Shown piece after piece: positions 28,717 to 39,282 of a stretch of 64,000 nt of DNA. The notes under the pieces were generated by a model. It saw only the letters and a list, made by a program, of their open reading frames with translations. It had not been told where the DNA came from and did no database searches. The DNA lies in contig NZ_CP099571.1 in assembly GCF_040409795.1 (NCBI RefSeq), positions 992,001 to 1,056,000 on the forward strand, read 5' to 3'. Each line of letters starts with the position of its first letter. Position 1 is the first letter of the stretch. Origin of the DNA: Polynucleobacter sp. MWH-UH19D. Its GTDB lineage: Bacteria > Pseudomonadota > Gammaproteobacteria > Burkholderiales > Burkholderiaceae. The position numbers and the translations under genes were made by a program.

Positions 28717-29691
28717 TTAATCCAAGGTAATGTTCGCTGATTTAATTACCTTATTCCAATAAGGTAACTCTCTTTTAACAAGAGCCTCCGTTGCAGCTGG
28801 ATTTTGATAACGTAATTCGACACCAGCCGCATCTGCTCGCTCCTTCACTTCCGGCAAAGACAAACTTTTTTTGACGGAATCAGTAAGCTTAGCGACAACC
28901 GGGGCTGGTGTACCAGCCGGAGCAAATAAGCCGACCCAAGACTCCAATTGAAAGGATGGAAGGCCTGCTTCTGCTGTAGTTGGCACATTAGGCATACCAG
29001 GATGGCGATTTTTTCCTGTTACAGCCAATCCTTTTAATTTGCCACTTTGAACATGCTGCATCAGCGAAGGCGGAGTAGAGATGAAGACTTGCACTTGTCC
29101 TGCTAAAACATCCTGAATGGCAGGGCCAGATCCTTTATATGGAACGTGAACCATATCTACACCTGTAGTCTGCTTAAACATTTCGGTACCAACATGTGAC
29201 ACAGAGCCGTTTCCTTGAGATGCATAATTTAATTTGCCTGGGTTTGCTTTTGCGTAAGCAATGAATTCTTTTAGATTATTTACAGGTACAGATGGATGAA
29301 CAGCAATCACATTGGTTGATACAGTTAATAGTGCAATCGGAGAATAATCTTTGACTGGATCCCAGGGTAATTTATCCATTAATGCAGGATTGCCAACGTG
29401 ATAGCCTGAATAAGAAATCAACAAGGTATATCCATCTGGCTTTGCTTTAGCAACGAACTGATAAGCCGTGTTACCACTAGCACCGGGCTTATTATCAACC
29501 ACCACAGGCTGTCCAATCACGCGTGTAAGCGGCTCACTTAGCAGACGTGCAGAAGTATCCACTAAACCTCCTGGAGGGTTTGGAACCACCAGCACAATAG
29601 GATGATCAGGAAAGGATTGTGCAAAGGCAACATTCATAAAAGTGAGCATGCCCAGAATGAAAGATTTTGTATGTACAGAATATGTATTCAT
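28717..29691 (-). CDS. Tripartite tricarboxylate transporter substrate-binding protein (Bug family)
   Basis: A 324-residue periplasmic binding protein. Residues 1-25 are a signal peptide (MNVAFAQ cleavage region). Bug-family signatures include IVLVVPNPPGGLVDTSARLL, VVDNKPGASGNTAYQFVAKAKPDG, HVPYKGSGPAIQDVLAGQVQ and WVGLFAPAGTPAPVVAKL. No TctA/TctB membrane genes are adjacent, as is common for the many orphan Bug proteins of Burkholderiales. The ligand is unknown. Confidence 0.93.
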   Translation of the reverse strand: MNTYSVHTKSFILGMLTFMNVAFAQSFPDHPIVLVVPNPPGGLVDTSARLLSEPLTRVIGQPVVVDNKPGASGNTAYQFVAKAKPDGYTLLISYSGYHVGNPALMDKLPWDPVKDYSPIALLTVSTNVIAVHPSVPVNNLKEFIAYAKANPGKLNYASQGNGSVSHVGTEMFKQTTGVDMVHVPYKGSGPAIQDVLAGQVQVFISTPPSLMQHVQSGKLKGLAVTGKNRHPGMPNVPTTAEAGLPSFQLESWVGLFAPAGTPAPVVAKLTDSVKKSLSLPEVKERADAAGVELRYQNPAATEALVKRELPYWNKVIKSANITLD

Positions 29692-29721
29692 TTGATCTCC
29701 ACAGAAATTGATTTATTGACC

Positions 29722-30843
29722 TTAACGTTGCCCAACCTTAACATCACCAAAGACGGATTGCGCTTCACGGGGCAAACAACGCCAATAGCGTTCATTTGCT
29801 TTTACTGTTGCGCCGAGGGCAGCGGCCGCCTCCCAGCCCCAGCGAGGTTTATACAAAAATGCCCTAGCCAGAGCAATTAAATCTGCATCGCCCGCTTCGA
29901 GAATCGATTCAGCCTGCATTGGCTCAGTGATTAATCCAACAGTCATGGTTGGTAGACCAGACTCATCTTTAACGATCTTGGCAAATGGAACCTGGTAATT
30001 CGGGCCAATAGCAATTTTTTGCTTTGGTGATATACCGCCAGAAGAAATATGTAGAAAATCACAACCTAATGGCTTCAGGCGTTTTGCAAACTCTGCAGTC
30101 TCATCGGGTGTCCAGCCTCCCTCAATCCAGTCACTTGCCGAGATTCGTATGCCTAATACACCCGTATACGCCTTTCGGACTGCACCAAATAATTCCAGCG
30201 GAAAACGAATACGGTTTTCAAATGACCCGCCGTAATGATCTGTGCGTTGATTAGCAATTGGAGATAAAAATTGATGCAATAAGTAACCGTGCGCACCATG
30301 CAACTCAATGCCATCAACACCAACTCGGTCAGCGCGTTGAGCTGCGACAACAAACGCATCAATCAGCTCGCTGAGTTCCTGGGTAGAAAGCTCGTGCGGA
30401 AGCCGCTCACCATCCAGTTGCGGAATGGCGGATGGGGCCAAAGTCTCCCAACCCCCTTGACCTACTGAAAGAAGCTGTCCGCCATCCCAAGGCGTTGCGC
30501 TGGACGCCTTCCGGCCTGCATGAGCTAGCTGAATAAATACTGGCGTAGCTGGCGCCAGTTTTCTAGCGCGACTTAATTTATCTTTTAAGGCTGCCTCCGT
30601 TCTATCGTCCCATAGTCCTAGGCATGCTGGTGTAATACGCGCCTCCGGTGTAACTCCAGTGGCCTCAATTATGAATAAGGCAGCCCCGCTATTTAACAAG
30701 TTCCCCCAATGCATAAGATGCCAATCGGTAGCCTCACCATTTATAGCTGAATATTGGCACATTGGCGCAACCACAATGCGATTTTCGAGCTTTAGTGGGC
30801 CACGTGGAGAGCCAAGGGTGTAATTTGAGAAAAGAAGGCTCAT
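29722..30843 (-). CDS. NADH:flavin oxidoreductase, old yellow enzyme (YqjM/XenA-like)
   Basis: A 373-residue FMN-dependent ene-reductase. The N-terminal RIVVAPMCQYSAINGEATDWH carries the redox-tuning Cys of the YqjM class. The substrate-binding His pair region GIELHGAHGYLLHQFLSP and the C-terminal FMN/phosphate segment ADLIALARAFLYKPRWG are intact. It reduces activated alkenes such as enones; the physiological substrate is unknown. It lies 30 bases before the Bug-family gene on the same strand, so cotranscription is possible. Confidence 0.93.
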   Translation of the reverse strand: MSLLFSNYTLGSPRGPLKLENRIVVAPMCQYSAINGEATDWHLMHWGNLLNSGAALFIIEATGVTPEARITPACLGLWDDRTEAALKDKLSRARKLAPATPVFIQLAHAGRKASSATPWDGGQLLSVGQGGWETLAPSAIPQLDGERLPHELSTQELSELIDAFVVAAQRADRVGVDGIELHGAHGYLLHQFLSPIANQRTDHYGGSFENRIRFPLELFGAVRKAYTGVLGIRISASDWIEGGWTPDETAEFAKRLKPLGCDFLHISSGGISPKQKIAIGPNYQVPFAKIVKDESGLPTMTVGLITEPMQAESILEAGDADLIALARAFLYKPRWGWEAAAALGATVKANERYWRCLPREAQSVFGDVKVGQR

Positions 30844-30995
30844 GGCTGTCTAAAGCTCCAAATATGAGATGAAAATACTAAATTTGTCGTAAAGGGATAA
30901 AATAATTAGAAACAAGAATAAACGAGACAGAAAAGTCCTGCAGGCCATCAGCCTGGATGACTTTTTTACCCCAAAAACTGAATAAATTACATAAG

Positions 30996-32522
30996 ATGAC
31001 TATGAATGCACCGCAAGCCTTTGAATCAAAAGAAGATATTGGCCACTATGTAGGTGGCTCCGTTGTTAATCCAAAAGATGGTCGTTTTTCAGACGTCTAT
31101 AACCCTGCTAAAGGGGCTGTTGCACGCAGAGTTGCTTTAGCCAGTCGCAAGGAAGTAGATGCTGCTGTCACTATTGCTCAAAAGGCATTTGAAAGCTGGA
31201 GTCAAACTAGCCCCCTTAGGCGTGCACGCATTCTTTTTAAATATCTTGAATTACTCAATGCCAATCGTGACGAATTAGCAGCCATGATTACCGCTGAGCA
31301 CGGTAAAGTTTTTACCGATGCACAAGGTGAAGTGACTCGCGGTATTGAAATTTTAGAATTTGCAACAGGCATTCCCGAGCTTCTCAAGGGTGATTACACC
31401 GAACAAGTTTCGACCGATATTGATAACTGGGTAATGCGCCAGCCCTTAGGCGTTGTTGCTGGCATTACCCCATTTAACTTTCCTGTCATGGTGCCAATGT
31501 GGATGTTCCCGATGGCGATCGCCTGCGGAAATACATTCATCTTAAAGCCTAGCCCAACAGATCCTTCTGCTTCTTTATTTATGGCTAAGCTTCTCAAGGA
31601 AGCCGGACTCCCAGATGGAGTATTTAACGTTGTCCAGGGGGACAAAGAGGCGGTTGATGCTTTGATCGAGAACCCAGATGTAAAAGCAATAAGCTTTGTT
31701 GGTTCAACCCCAATCGCAAACTATATTTATGAGCGCTGCGCTCACTTTGGCAAACGTTCTCAGGCGCTTGGTGGCGCTAAGAACCATATGGTCATCATGC
31801 CTGATGCTGATATAGATAAAGCAATTGATGCCTTGGTTGGCGCTGCTTATGGCTCTGCTGGAGAGCGTTGTATGGCAATTTCAGTAGCAGTACTCGTTGG
31901 CGATGTAGCTGAGAAAATCATGCCAAAATTGATTGAGCGCACTAAAACACTCAAAGTCAAAAACGGCATGGAGTTAGACGCTGAGATGGGCCCTATTGTT
32001 ACCAAAGCAGCTCTTGATCGCATTACTGGTTATATTGAAAGTGGCGTAGCTTCTGGCGCAAAACTATTGGTGGATGGCCGCGGCTTCAAAGTACCCGGCA
32101 ACGAAAACGGCTACTTCCTAGGTGGAACATTATTTGACAACGTTACGCCAAATATGAAGATTTATCTCGAAGAAATCTTTGGTCCAGTACTATCCTGTGT
32201 GCGTGTAGCCAACTTCACCGAGGCACTGAATCTCGTAAATGCTTGTGAGTTTGGCAATGGAGTTGCTTGCTTTACCAGTGACGGCAATATCGCACGTGAA
32301 TTCGCCCGTCGAGTTCAGGTTGGAATGGTGGGCATTAATGTACCAATCCCAGTTCCAATGGCTTGGCATGGATTTGGTGGCTGGAAAAAATCCCTCTTTG
32401 GCGATATGCATGCATACGGCAAGGAAGGTGTCCGCTTTTATACCAAGCAAAAGAGCGTGATGCAACGCTGGCCCGAGAGCATAGCAAAAGGTGCCGAGTT
32501 TGTGATGCCTACCTCGAAATAA
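30996..32522 (+). CDS. mmsA: CoA-acylating methylmalonate-semialdehyde dehydrogenase
   Basis: Oxidises methylmalonate (or malonate) semialdehyde to propionyl-CoA (or acetyl-CoA) in valine and related catabolism. It has 508 residues from the ATG at 30996 (MTMNAPQAF); 30957 and 31002 are alternative starts. The fold is clear: [19 protein letters not shown], the NAD loop [36 protein letters not shown] and the catalytic Cys in [14 protein letters not shown]. The valine-pathway partner mmsB is not adjacent. A strong bidirectional terminator follows. Confidence 0.94.
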   Translation: MTMNAPQAFESKEDIGHYVGGSVVNPKDGRFSDVYNPAKGAVARRVALASRKEVDAAVTIAQKAFESWSQTSPLRRARILFKYLELLNANRDELAAMITAEHGKVFTDAQGEVTRGIEILEFATGIPELLKGDYTEQVSTDIDNWVMRQPLGVVAGITPFNFPVMVPMWMFPMAIACGNTFILKPSPTDPSASLFMAKLLKEAGLPDGVFNVVQGDKEAVDALIENPDVKAISFVGSTPIANYIYERCAHFGKRSQALGGAKNHMVIMPDADIDKAIDALVGAAYGSAGERCMAISVAVLVGDVAEKIMPKLIERTKTLKVKNGMELDAEMGPIVTKAALDRITGYIESGVASGAKLLVDGRGFKVPGNENGYFLGGTLFDNVTPNMKIYLEEIFGPVLSCVRVANFTEALNLVNACEFGNGVACFTSDGNIAREFARRVQVGMVGINVPIPVPMAWHGFGGWKKSLFGDMHAYGKEGVRFYTKQKSVMQRWPESIAKGAEFVMPTSK

Positions 32523-32561
32523 GGCGGGGTATTTAAGTCATTGAACTAAATGACATAGAAA

Positions 32562-32585
32562 AATGGCGATCCTGGGATCGCCATT
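32562..32585. terminator. Bidirectional Rho-independent terminator between mmsA and the DUF1178 gene
   Basis: AATGGCGATCC and GGATCGCCATT are perfect 11-bp arms around TG. The minus strand reads on into TTTTT and the plus strand into GTTATTTTAT. It lies between convergent genes and serves both. Confidence 0.9.
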
Positions 32586-32606
32586 GTTATTTTATGAGCA
32601 CAGAAA

Positions 32607-33092
32607 TTATTGCAAAGTATTTTTGAATGCGGGAATGATCGGTACAGCCAACACCTCTATTCCCTCTTCTCGAAGAGACTCAGCCTCATCTAAAGTGGTT
32701 TGTCCACGAATGCTGCGCTCGGGAGCTTCTTTATAGTGAATCTTCCTAGCCTCTTCGGCAAACGCAGTACCAACATCCTCTGACTTACCCATAAGCTCAC
32801 GCATCCCCTTTAAAAAGGCGGCTTGAACTTGAGCTTCCAACTGGGAATGGTCATTACCCGTTAATGCAACTACTTCACCAGGCGTGGCGGCAGTAGCATC
32901 CTCAGATACATTAACTAAAGCGGTGGAGGATTTTGCAATATGCGGGGCTGATGGCATGCGGGTAACTTCCACGCTGTCACAAACAGGACAGGCAAGCATT
33001 CCCTTCTCTTGCTGAGCAAGACAATCTTCTTCTGAAGCGAACCAACCTTCAAAACGATGATCCAATGGGCAAGCGAGGTTATAAACTTTCAT
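32607..33092 (-). CDS. DUF1178 protein
   Basis: A 161-residue cytoplasmic protein of the DUF1178 family. The N-terminus MKVYNLACPLDHRFEGWF and the CPVCDS pair suggest a small zinc-ribbon-like head (Cys at about 8, 26, 36 and 39). A variable linker follows, then the conserved core TAFAEEARKIHYKEAPERSI and IRGQTTLDEAESLREEGIEV. The function is unknown. It lies 67 bases downstream of the NUDIX gene on the same strand. Confidence 0.9.
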   Translation of the reverse strand: MKVYNLACPLDHRFEGWFASEEDCLAQQEKGMLACPVCDSVEVTRMPSAPHIAKSSTALVNVSEDATAATPGEVVALTGNDHSQLEAQVQAAFLKGMRELMGKSEDVGTAFAEEARKIHYKEAPERSIRGQTTLDEAESLREEGIEVLAVPIIPAFKNTLQ

Positions 33093-33159
33093 AGGGACTA
33101 AATGGGGGCAAAAATACCAAAATCAATACCCCTCATTTTATAGGAATTAAAGTCCGTTA

Positions 33160-33768
33160 TTAAATCGCCTCGGGAAGAGCCTGGGGTTTAATTAACCCTC
33201 GCCTATAGCGATCCAGCCAATATGCTGAAATAGTGGTTTTAACGTCAGTAATCTCGCCTGACTCGATCCAATGAAGTAGCTGCTGCAATGGAGCTGCAAA
33301 TACATCTAAAAATTCCTCTGAATCTAATCGACTTTTGCCAGGAATCAAGCCTTCTGCCAAATAAATATCGATAAATTCAGTGGAATATGAGATGACAGGA
33401 TGAATTCGTCTAATATAGCTCCACTTTTTTGCGGTATACCCAGTCTCTTCCTCTAGCTCGCGTTGTGCACACAGTAAATGACCCTCACCAGCCTCAAGCT
33501 TCCCTGCAGGAATTTCTATGCAGGCTTTAGCAATGGGATATCGATATTGGCGTTCTAACAAAATTCTACCGTCATCTAGGATTGCTACAACTGCCACAGC
33601 GCCTGGATGAGTTAAGTACTCACGCAAAGCAGTCTTACCATCAGGTAATCTCACTTGATCGCGCTTCATATTTAAAAAGATGCCGCCATAGACATCCTCA
33701 CCATCAATCCGATCTTCACGCAAATGCTTATCGTCGGGAGGCAAGTTTTCAAATGATTTTTCAGTCAT
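33160..33768 (-). CDS. NUDIX hydrolase, ADP-ribose pyrophosphatase type
   Basis: A 202-residue hydrolase from the ATG at 33768 (MTEKSFENLP); an upstream in-frame start at 33795 is less likely. The NUDIX box reads GKLEAGEGHLLCAQRELEEE followed by TGY, matching the GX5EX7REUXEEXGU rule exactly. Upstream are RQYRYPIAKACIEIPAG and downstream the tyrosine/proline segment RRIHPVISYSTEFIDIYLAE, as in ADP-ribose pyrophosphatases (NudF). ADP-ribose is the likely substrate. Confidence 0.93.
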   Translation of the reverse strand: MTEKSFENLPPDDKHLREDRIDGEDVYGGIFLNMKRDQVRLPDGKTALREYLTHPGAVAVVAILDDGRILLERQYRYPIAKACIEIPAGKLEAGEGHLLCAQRELEEETGYTAKKWSYIRRIHPVISYSTEFIDIYLAEGLIPGKSRLDSEEFLDVFAAPLQQLLHWIESGEITDVKTTISAYWLDRYRRGLIKPQALPEAI

Positions 33769-33865
33769 ATCCAATAATTTGCGTAATTGATGCAATTAGT
33801 TAATAGCGCTTAATGCAGCACCAAGAGCATAACAACAATCCATGACACGACTATGTAATTTATGA

Positions 33866-33896
33866 AACAAAAATAAAGGCCCCAAAAGGAGCCTTT
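33866..33896 (-). terminator. Terminator of the nuo operon
   Basis: On the minus strand AAAGGC and GCCTTT pair with extra inner pairs (CC/GG) and are followed by ATTTTTG. It lies 20 bases after the nuoN stop. Confidence 0.75.
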
Positions 33897-33916
33897 AGAT
33901 TTAAGAATCACCTTGC

Positions 33917-35416
33917 TTACGAACCCAATAATGTTCGGCGCATTGCATCTAAACAAATACTCATTAGACTTGCTGGAATGATGCCAATTACCAATACTAA
34001 AATGGTATTCAAACTCAATACTCCCTTGGCAAATCCGGAACCAGAAACGCCATGATCATGAGCCGGCTCATCGAAATACATGACCTTAACAACTCTGAGG
34101 TAATAGAATGCGCCAATCAAGGATGCAATCACGGCGATGATTGCCAAGAAAGTGTGTTCAGCATCTACTAAAGCCTCTAAAACACCTAATTTTGCCGCAA
34201 AGCCAACCGTTGGCGGGATACCCGCTAGTGAAAACATCATTACCAGACCAATAAAGGCAAACCAAGGATGCTGTTTATTTAATCCCTTGAGGCCCTCCAA
34301 TGTTTCGCAATCGTAACCCTTGCGAGATAGCAACATCAAAAGACCGAAGGTTCCTAAAGTTGTTAGGACATAAGTAATGACATAAAACATAGATGCACTA
34401 AACGCATGGTCATCAAAGACCGAGAGCATACCAAGCAGGACAAAGCCCATTTGCGCAATCGCAGAGTAAGCCAACATGCGTTTCACATTAGTTTGCGCAA
34501 TCGCAGTAATGTTACCCACAATTAAAGAAAGAATCGCCAGCAAGACCAGCATAGGCTGCCAATCACCCATTAATGGTAATAAAGTGTTTACCAGCAATCT
34601 AAATAGCAAGGCAAAAGCAGCTAACTTAGGCGCAGCTGCAATCATCAGCGTAACGGCTGTTGGTGCACCTTGATATACATCTGGTACCCACATATGAAAT
34701 GGCACCACGCCAAGCTTGAATGCTAAGCCAGCGACAATAAAGACCAAGCCAAATGCCATTACCAAATGATTGATACGTGGGTCTGCTACCGTCTTAAATA
34801 TCTCTATGAGGTCCAAAGAACCGGTTACACCATAGAGCATCGACATGCCATATAACAAGAAACCAGATGCAAGAGCACCCAAGATGAAGTACTTAATACC
34901 CGCCTCTACGCTCTTCTCACTTGTATGACGCATTGCCACCAACGCATACATTGGCAATGCCATCAACTCTAAACCAAGATACAGAGTCAATAAATTTGCG
35001 CCTGAAATCAATACAAACTGACCTAACAAGGCTAATAAAACCAAGACAATAAAGTCCGGACGGAATAAAGCGCGATCAGTTAGATACTGTTTAGAGTAAA
35101 TTAAGCTCACAAATACTGCTGCGCATGAACATGCTTTTAGAAGATTTGATAACGAATCTGACTGGAACAATCCATTCATCGCCACCAGGGAAACCTCATT
35201 TAAACGGCCAATGAAGGCTAGAAAGAGATAGGCCAGGAGGATTAATGAGAAAAAGTAGACAAAACCTACACCACGGGGAGTATGAAAAATATCTTGCTCT
35301 ACCCCTGGTACAGACTTCACATTTTCGCGCACATAAACACTTGCTACAAGCAGTATGCAGGTAGCAAGTAGTAAAACGAGTTCCGGCAGGACGGCGTATA
35401 GATCGAATGCTTGCAT
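33917..35416 (-). CDS. nuoN: NADH-quinone oxidoreductase subunit N
   Basis: Antiporter-like membrane subunit of complex I, part of the proton-pumping arm. It has 499 residues and about 14 helices. The channel Lys/Glu residues lie in [40 protein letters not shown] and [20 protein letters not shown]. It is the last of the 14 nuo genes, with a terminator behind it. Confidence 0.98.
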   Translation of the reverse strand: MQAFDLYAVLPELVLLLATCILLVASVYVRENVKSVPGVEQDIFHTPRGVGFVYFFSLILLAYLFLAFIGRLNEVSLVAMNGLFQSDSLSNLLKACSCAAVFVSLIYSKQYLTDRALFRPDFIVLVLLALLGQFVLISGANLLTLYLGLELMALPMYALVAMRHTSEKSVEAGIKYFILGALASGFLLYGMSMLYGVTGSLDLIEIFKTVADPRINHLVMAFGLVFIVAGLAFKLGVVPFHMWVPDVYQGAPTAVTLMIAAAPKLAAFALLFRLLVNTLLPLMGDWQPMLVLLAILSLIVGNITAIAQTNVKRMLAYSAIAQMGFVLLGMLSVFDDHAFSASMFYVITYVLTTLGTFGLLMLLSRKGYDCETLEGLKGLNKQHPWFAFIGLVMMFSLAGIPPTVGFAAKLGVLEALVDAEHTFLAIIAVIASLIGAFYYLRVVKVMYFDEPAHDHGVSGSGFAKGVLSLNTILVLVIGIIPASLMSICLDAMRRTLLGS

Positions 35417-35425
35417 TTGCTTTAC

Positions 35426-36892
35426 TCAGAGTTTGCTAACAGCAACGTGCTGCAGCAGATTAATTACAGCTGGATGAATAATGTCTGTAAATGGCTTTGG
35501 ATAAACACCCATACCAATAACGCAAATGGTTAATACAGCCATCATGAAATATTCGCGCGCATTAAGATCTTTTAATTCTTCAACGTGCGCATTATGAATG
35601 GCGCCAAAGAAGACGCGCTTTACCATCCACAAGGAATACGCAGCACCTAAGATCAACGCAGTAGCCGCCAAGATGCCAATCACAAAGTCATAATCTACGG
35701 CAGCCAATATCACCATAAATTCACCGACGAAACCTGAGGTAGCTGGTAATCCGCAATTTGCCATCGCCATCAGAACAGCAAAAGCAGTAAATGCTGGCAT
35801 GCGATGCACTACGCCACCGTAATCGGCAATTTGACGAGTATGCATGCGGTCGTAGAGCACGCCGATTGATAGGAACATTGCCCCTGCCACGAATCCATGC
35901 GAAATCATTTGCACAATACCGCCCTCTATGCCTAGTGGACTAAAGAGGAAGAAGCCAAGGGTGACAAAGCCCATGTGGGCCACTGAAGAATAGGCCACTA
36001 GCTTTTTCATGTCCTTTTGCACCAAGGCAACTGCACCAACATAAATGACAGCAACTAGTGATAGGAAAATAACAAATGGGGCTAAATACTGACTTGCATC
36101 AGGCGCGATAGGCAATGAGAATCGCAAGAATCCGTATGCACCAAGCTTCAACATAATCGCTGCCAACACGACTGAACCACCAGTTGGCGCTTCAACGTGT
36201 ACGTCTGGCAACCATGTGTGCAAAGGCCACATTGGTACCTTGACCGCAAAAGCCATAAAGAATGCTGCAAATAACAAGATTTGCTCAACAATATCAAGTC
36301 GAGCATTTTGCCAAGCCAAGATATCGAATGTATTGGTGACGTTATAGAGATACAACATCGCGACCAAAGTCAGCAAAGAGCCAAGCAAGGTATACAAAAA
36401 GAACTTAAAGGCTGCATAGATACGGTTATGCCCGCCCCATACGCCGATGATGATGTACATCGGAATGAGTGTTGCCTCGAAGAATACGTAAAACAACAAT
36501 GCATCAAGTGCAGCAAATACGCCAATCATTAATCCAGACAGGATCATGAAAGATGCCATATATTGAGATACCTTGGTATCAATCACCTCCCAAGCAGCAA
36601 TCACCACAAAAATATTGATGAATGCAGTTAATACGATGAACCATACCGAGATACCATCAATACCCAAGTAGTAGTTAATGTCGTAACGAGGAATCCAGCT
36701 AATTTTTTCTACAAACTGCATGCCTGAATTAGCGGTGTCAAAACTAATAATTAATGGAAGAGTCGCAATAAAACCAATAATTGATCCAACCAGTGCTAAC
36801 CAGCGCACTCCAGCAGAAGGCTTTTCAGACCCATAAAACAAAATAATGAGTCCAAAAATAATTGGGGTCCAGATAGCGTAAGAAAGAGTCAT
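35426..36892 (-). CDS. nuoM: NADH-quinone oxidoreductase subunit M
   Basis: Antiporter-like proton-channel subunit of complex I with 488 residues and about 14 helices. Typical motifs are LFYVFFEATLIPMYIIIGVW with the helix-5 Glu, MWPLHTWLPDVHVEAPTGGS and KKLVAYSSVAHMGFVTLGFF. It lies 24 bases after nuoL and 9 before nuoN. Confidence 0.98.
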   Translation of the reverse strand: MTLSYAIWTPIIFGLIILFYGSEKPSAGVRWLALVGSIIGFIATLPLIISFDTANSGMQFVEKISWIPRYDINYYLGIDGISVWFIVLTAFINIFVVIAAWEVIDTKVSQYMASFMILSGLMIGVFAALDALLFYVFFEATLIPMYIIIGVWGGHNRIYAAFKFFLYTLLGSLLTLVAMLYLYNVTNTFDILAWQNARLDIVEQILLFAAFFMAFAVKVPMWPLHTWLPDVHVEAPTGGSVVLAAIMLKLGAYGFLRFSLPIAPDASQYLAPFVIFLSLVAVIYVGAVALVQKDMKKLVAYSSVAHMGFVTLGFFLFSPLGIEGGIVQMISHGFVAGAMFLSIGVLYDRMHTRQIADYGGVVHRMPAFTAFAVLMAMANCGLPATSGFVGEFMVILAAVDYDFVIGILAATALILGAAYSLWMVKRVFFGAIHNAHVEELKDLNAREYFMMAVLTICVIGMGVYPKPFTDIIHPAVINLLQHVAVSKL

Positions 36893-36916
36893 AGTGGCTA
36901 CTTAAATAACAAAGGC

Positions 36917-38971
36917 CTAACGAACAAAAGGCAGGTAAGCATATAAAACCCAAGCAAGCAATACCGCCAAGCCCGCAATCATTGCGAAGGCGTAGTGATA
37001 CACATAACCGGATTGCAAATGACGAATCACTCCAGCAAAGCGCCCTACTGTATGGGCGCTTCCGTTAACTAGGAAACCATCTATCACTTTCTGATCTCCA
37101 CGATGCCAAAGAATTCCGCCAATCCAAATAAGGCCCTTGGCAAATACCGCCTGATTTAAATCATCGAGGTAGTACTTGTTATCAAATAATTTTTTGATAG
37201 GTGCAAACGTCTGCGCAAACTTAGTAGGTAAGCCAGGAGCCCATAAATAGCCAATGGCAGCAGTCAAGACACCCAATACAACCAACCCCAGGACTGGAGA
37301 ACTAAATGCATGTATCGCCATTGCGACTGGCCCATGGAATTCTTCTGCGAGCTCCTTCATTACTGGATGACGAGCAAGGTCAATAAAAATTGAATCGCCA
37401 AAATAGGTACCAAACAGCAGCGGAGTAATGGTGTAGAAGCCAATGATCACAGATGGAATTGCCAACAAAATCAGTGGCAAGGTAACAACCAGCGGTGACT
37501 CATGAGGTTTCTCACCTGGAGCTAAGACGTGGTGCGCGTGGTCATCACCCTGCTCTGCATGATCATGATGATGATCATGAGGATCTGCATGACCCCAGCG
37601 AGCCTTTCCATGAAAAACCCAGAAGTAGAGGCGGAATGAATACAAAGCCGTAACAAATACGCTAGCCATCACCGCAAAGTATGCAAAACCAGATCCAGGA
37701 ATGTGGCTTGCTGCTACCGCTTCAATAATCGAGTCTTTTGAATAAAAGCCTGAGAAGAATGGCGTGCCAATTAAGGCGAGATTACCGAGCAACATCATGA
37801 GACAAGTAATTGGCATGTATTTCCAGAGACCACCCATCTTGCGCATGTCCTGCTCATGATGCATACCCAGAATGACGCTACCTGCAGCAAGGAATAGCAA
37901 CGCCTTAAAGAATGCGTGGGTCATCAAATGGAAAATAGCAACTGGGTAAGCAGATACACCAAGTGCAACTGTCATGTAGCCCAACTGGGAAAGCGTGGAA
38001 TACGCAACAACACGCTTGATGTCGTTCTGTACGATTCCCAAGAATCCCATAAACAGTGCAGTGATAGAGCCAATGACTAAGATGAAGCTCAGAGCAACAT
38101 CCGAAAGCTCAAACAGCGGTGACATACGGGACACCATAAAGATGCCAGCAGTAACCATGGTTGCCGCGTGAATCAACGCAGAAATGGGTGTTGGACCTTC
38201 CATAGAGTCTGGGAGCCAGACATGCAATGGGAACTGCGCAGACTTACCCATCGCACCAATAAATAAGCAGATACATGCAACCGTTAAGAGATTCCAGCCA
38301 GTACCTGGCAATGTTTGTGCTGCTAATGCCGTATTTTGCGAAAAGATAACGTCATACTGCATAGAGCCCGTACTCGCCAGCAACAACCCAATTCCCAAAA
38401 TAAATCCAAAGTCACCTACGCGGTTAACCAGGAAGGCTTTCATATTGGCAAAGACGGCGGACTGACGCTCGAAGTAAAAACCAATCAATAAATAGGAAAC
38501 AACGCCCACCGCTTCCCAGCCAAAGAATAGTTGTAACAAATTGTTACTCATCACCAACATGAGCATGGCGAAAGTAAACAAAGAGATATAGGAGAAGAAA
38601 CGGTTGTAACCCTCTTCACCATGCATGTAACCAATTGTGTAAATGTGTACCATTAAGGACACAAAAGTGACAACGCACATCATGGTTGCGGTCAATGGAT
38701 CAATCAAAAACCCAATATCTAAATTAAGCTCTCCTAATTGCATCCAGCGATACACAGTACCATTAAAGTAGAAGCCATCCATCACCTGGGCCAAAACATT
38801 GCATGACAAGGCAAATGCTATTGCAACACCCAAAATAGTTACAAATTGGCATGCTCCATGACCAATTCGGCTACCGCCTAATTTGGTACCAAAGAAACCG
38901 GCAATGATGGAGCCAAATAATGGCGCCAATGGAATTGCGCAGAGAACAGGAATAGTTAAGGTTAATTGCAT
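36917..38971 (-). CDS. nuoL: NADH-quinone oxidoreductase subunit L
   Basis: The distal antiporter-like subunit of complex I, 684 residues, with the long lateral helix at its C-terminus. The motifs GWEAVGVVSYLLIGFYFERQ, FPLHVWLPDSMEGPTPISAL and KRVVAYSTLSQLGYMTVALG are intact. Residues about 455-490 form a very His/Asp-rich loop (HDHHHDHAEQGDDHAHH) between helices; this loop varies among relatives and may bind metal. Confidence 0.98.
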   Translation of the reverse strand: MQLTLTIPVLCAIPLAPLFGSIIAGFFGTKLGGSRIGHGACQFVTILGVAIAFALSCNVLAQVMDGFYFNGTVYRWMQLGELNLDIGFLIDPLTATMMCVVTFVSLMVHIYTIGYMHGEEGYNRFFSYISLFTFAMLMLVMSNNLLQLFFGWEAVGVVSYLLIGFYFERQSAVFANMKAFLVNRVGDFGFILGIGLLLASTGSMQYDVIFSQNTALAAQTLPGTGWNLLTVACICLFIGAMGKSAQFPLHVWLPDSMEGPTPISALIHAATMVTAGIFMVSRMSPLFELSDVALSFILVIGSITALFMGFLGIVQNDIKRVVAYSTLSQLGYMTVALGVSAYPVAIFHLMTHAFFKALLFLAAGSVILGMHHEQDMRKMGGLWKYMPITCLMMLLGNLALIGTPFFSGFYSKDSIIEAVAASHIPGSGFAYFAVMASVFVTALYSFRLYFWVFHGKARWGHADPHDHHHDHAEQGDDHAHHVLAPGEKPHESPLVVTLPLILLAIPSVIIGFYTITPLLFGTYFGDSIFIDLARHPVMKELAEEFHGPVAMAIHAFSSPVLGLVVLGVLTAAIGYLWAPGLPTKFAQTFAPIKKLFDNKYYLDDLNQAVFAKGLIWIGGILWHRGDQKVIDGFLVNGSAHTVGRFAGVIRHLQSGYVYHYAFAMIAGLAVLLAWVLYAYLPFVR

Positions 38972-38973
38972 GA

Positions 38974-39282
38974 CTAGCCTTTAAGGTGGCCTAGGTCTTC
39001 GGCATTGATTGTGTCAACCTTACGGAAGAGCACAACTAAGATTGCCAAGCCAATTGCCGCTTCAGCGGCAGCCACAGTCAAAATAAAGAATACAAATACT
39101 TGACCAGCCATATCACCAAGATAATGAGAGAAGGCTACAAAGTTCATATTGACTGATAGCAACATCAGTTCAATTGCCATTAATAAAACGATGACATTCT
39201 TGCGATTTAAGAAAATGCCAATCACACTGGTGGCGAAAAGAATGGCGCTAAGCACGAGATAGTGAGCCAGAGTGATAGTCAT
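38974..39282 (-). CDS. nuoK: NADH-quinone oxidoreductase subunit K
   Basis: Small complex I membrane subunit, 102 residues with three helices. The two conserved membrane glutamates are in [16 protein letters not shown] and [16 protein letters not shown]. Its ATG overlaps the nuoJ stop by four bases. Confidence 0.98.
   Translation of the reverse strand: MTITLAHYLVLSAILFATSVIGIFLNRKNVIVLLMAIELMLLSVNMNFVAFSHYLGDMAGQVFVFFILTVAAAEAAIGLAILVVLFRKVDTINAEDLGHLKG

Noticed and set aside
37515-37600. Tandem repeat or foreign insertion in nuoL
   Set aside because: The repetitive look comes from His/Asp codons in frame; the gene is continuous and both flanks are normal NuoL.
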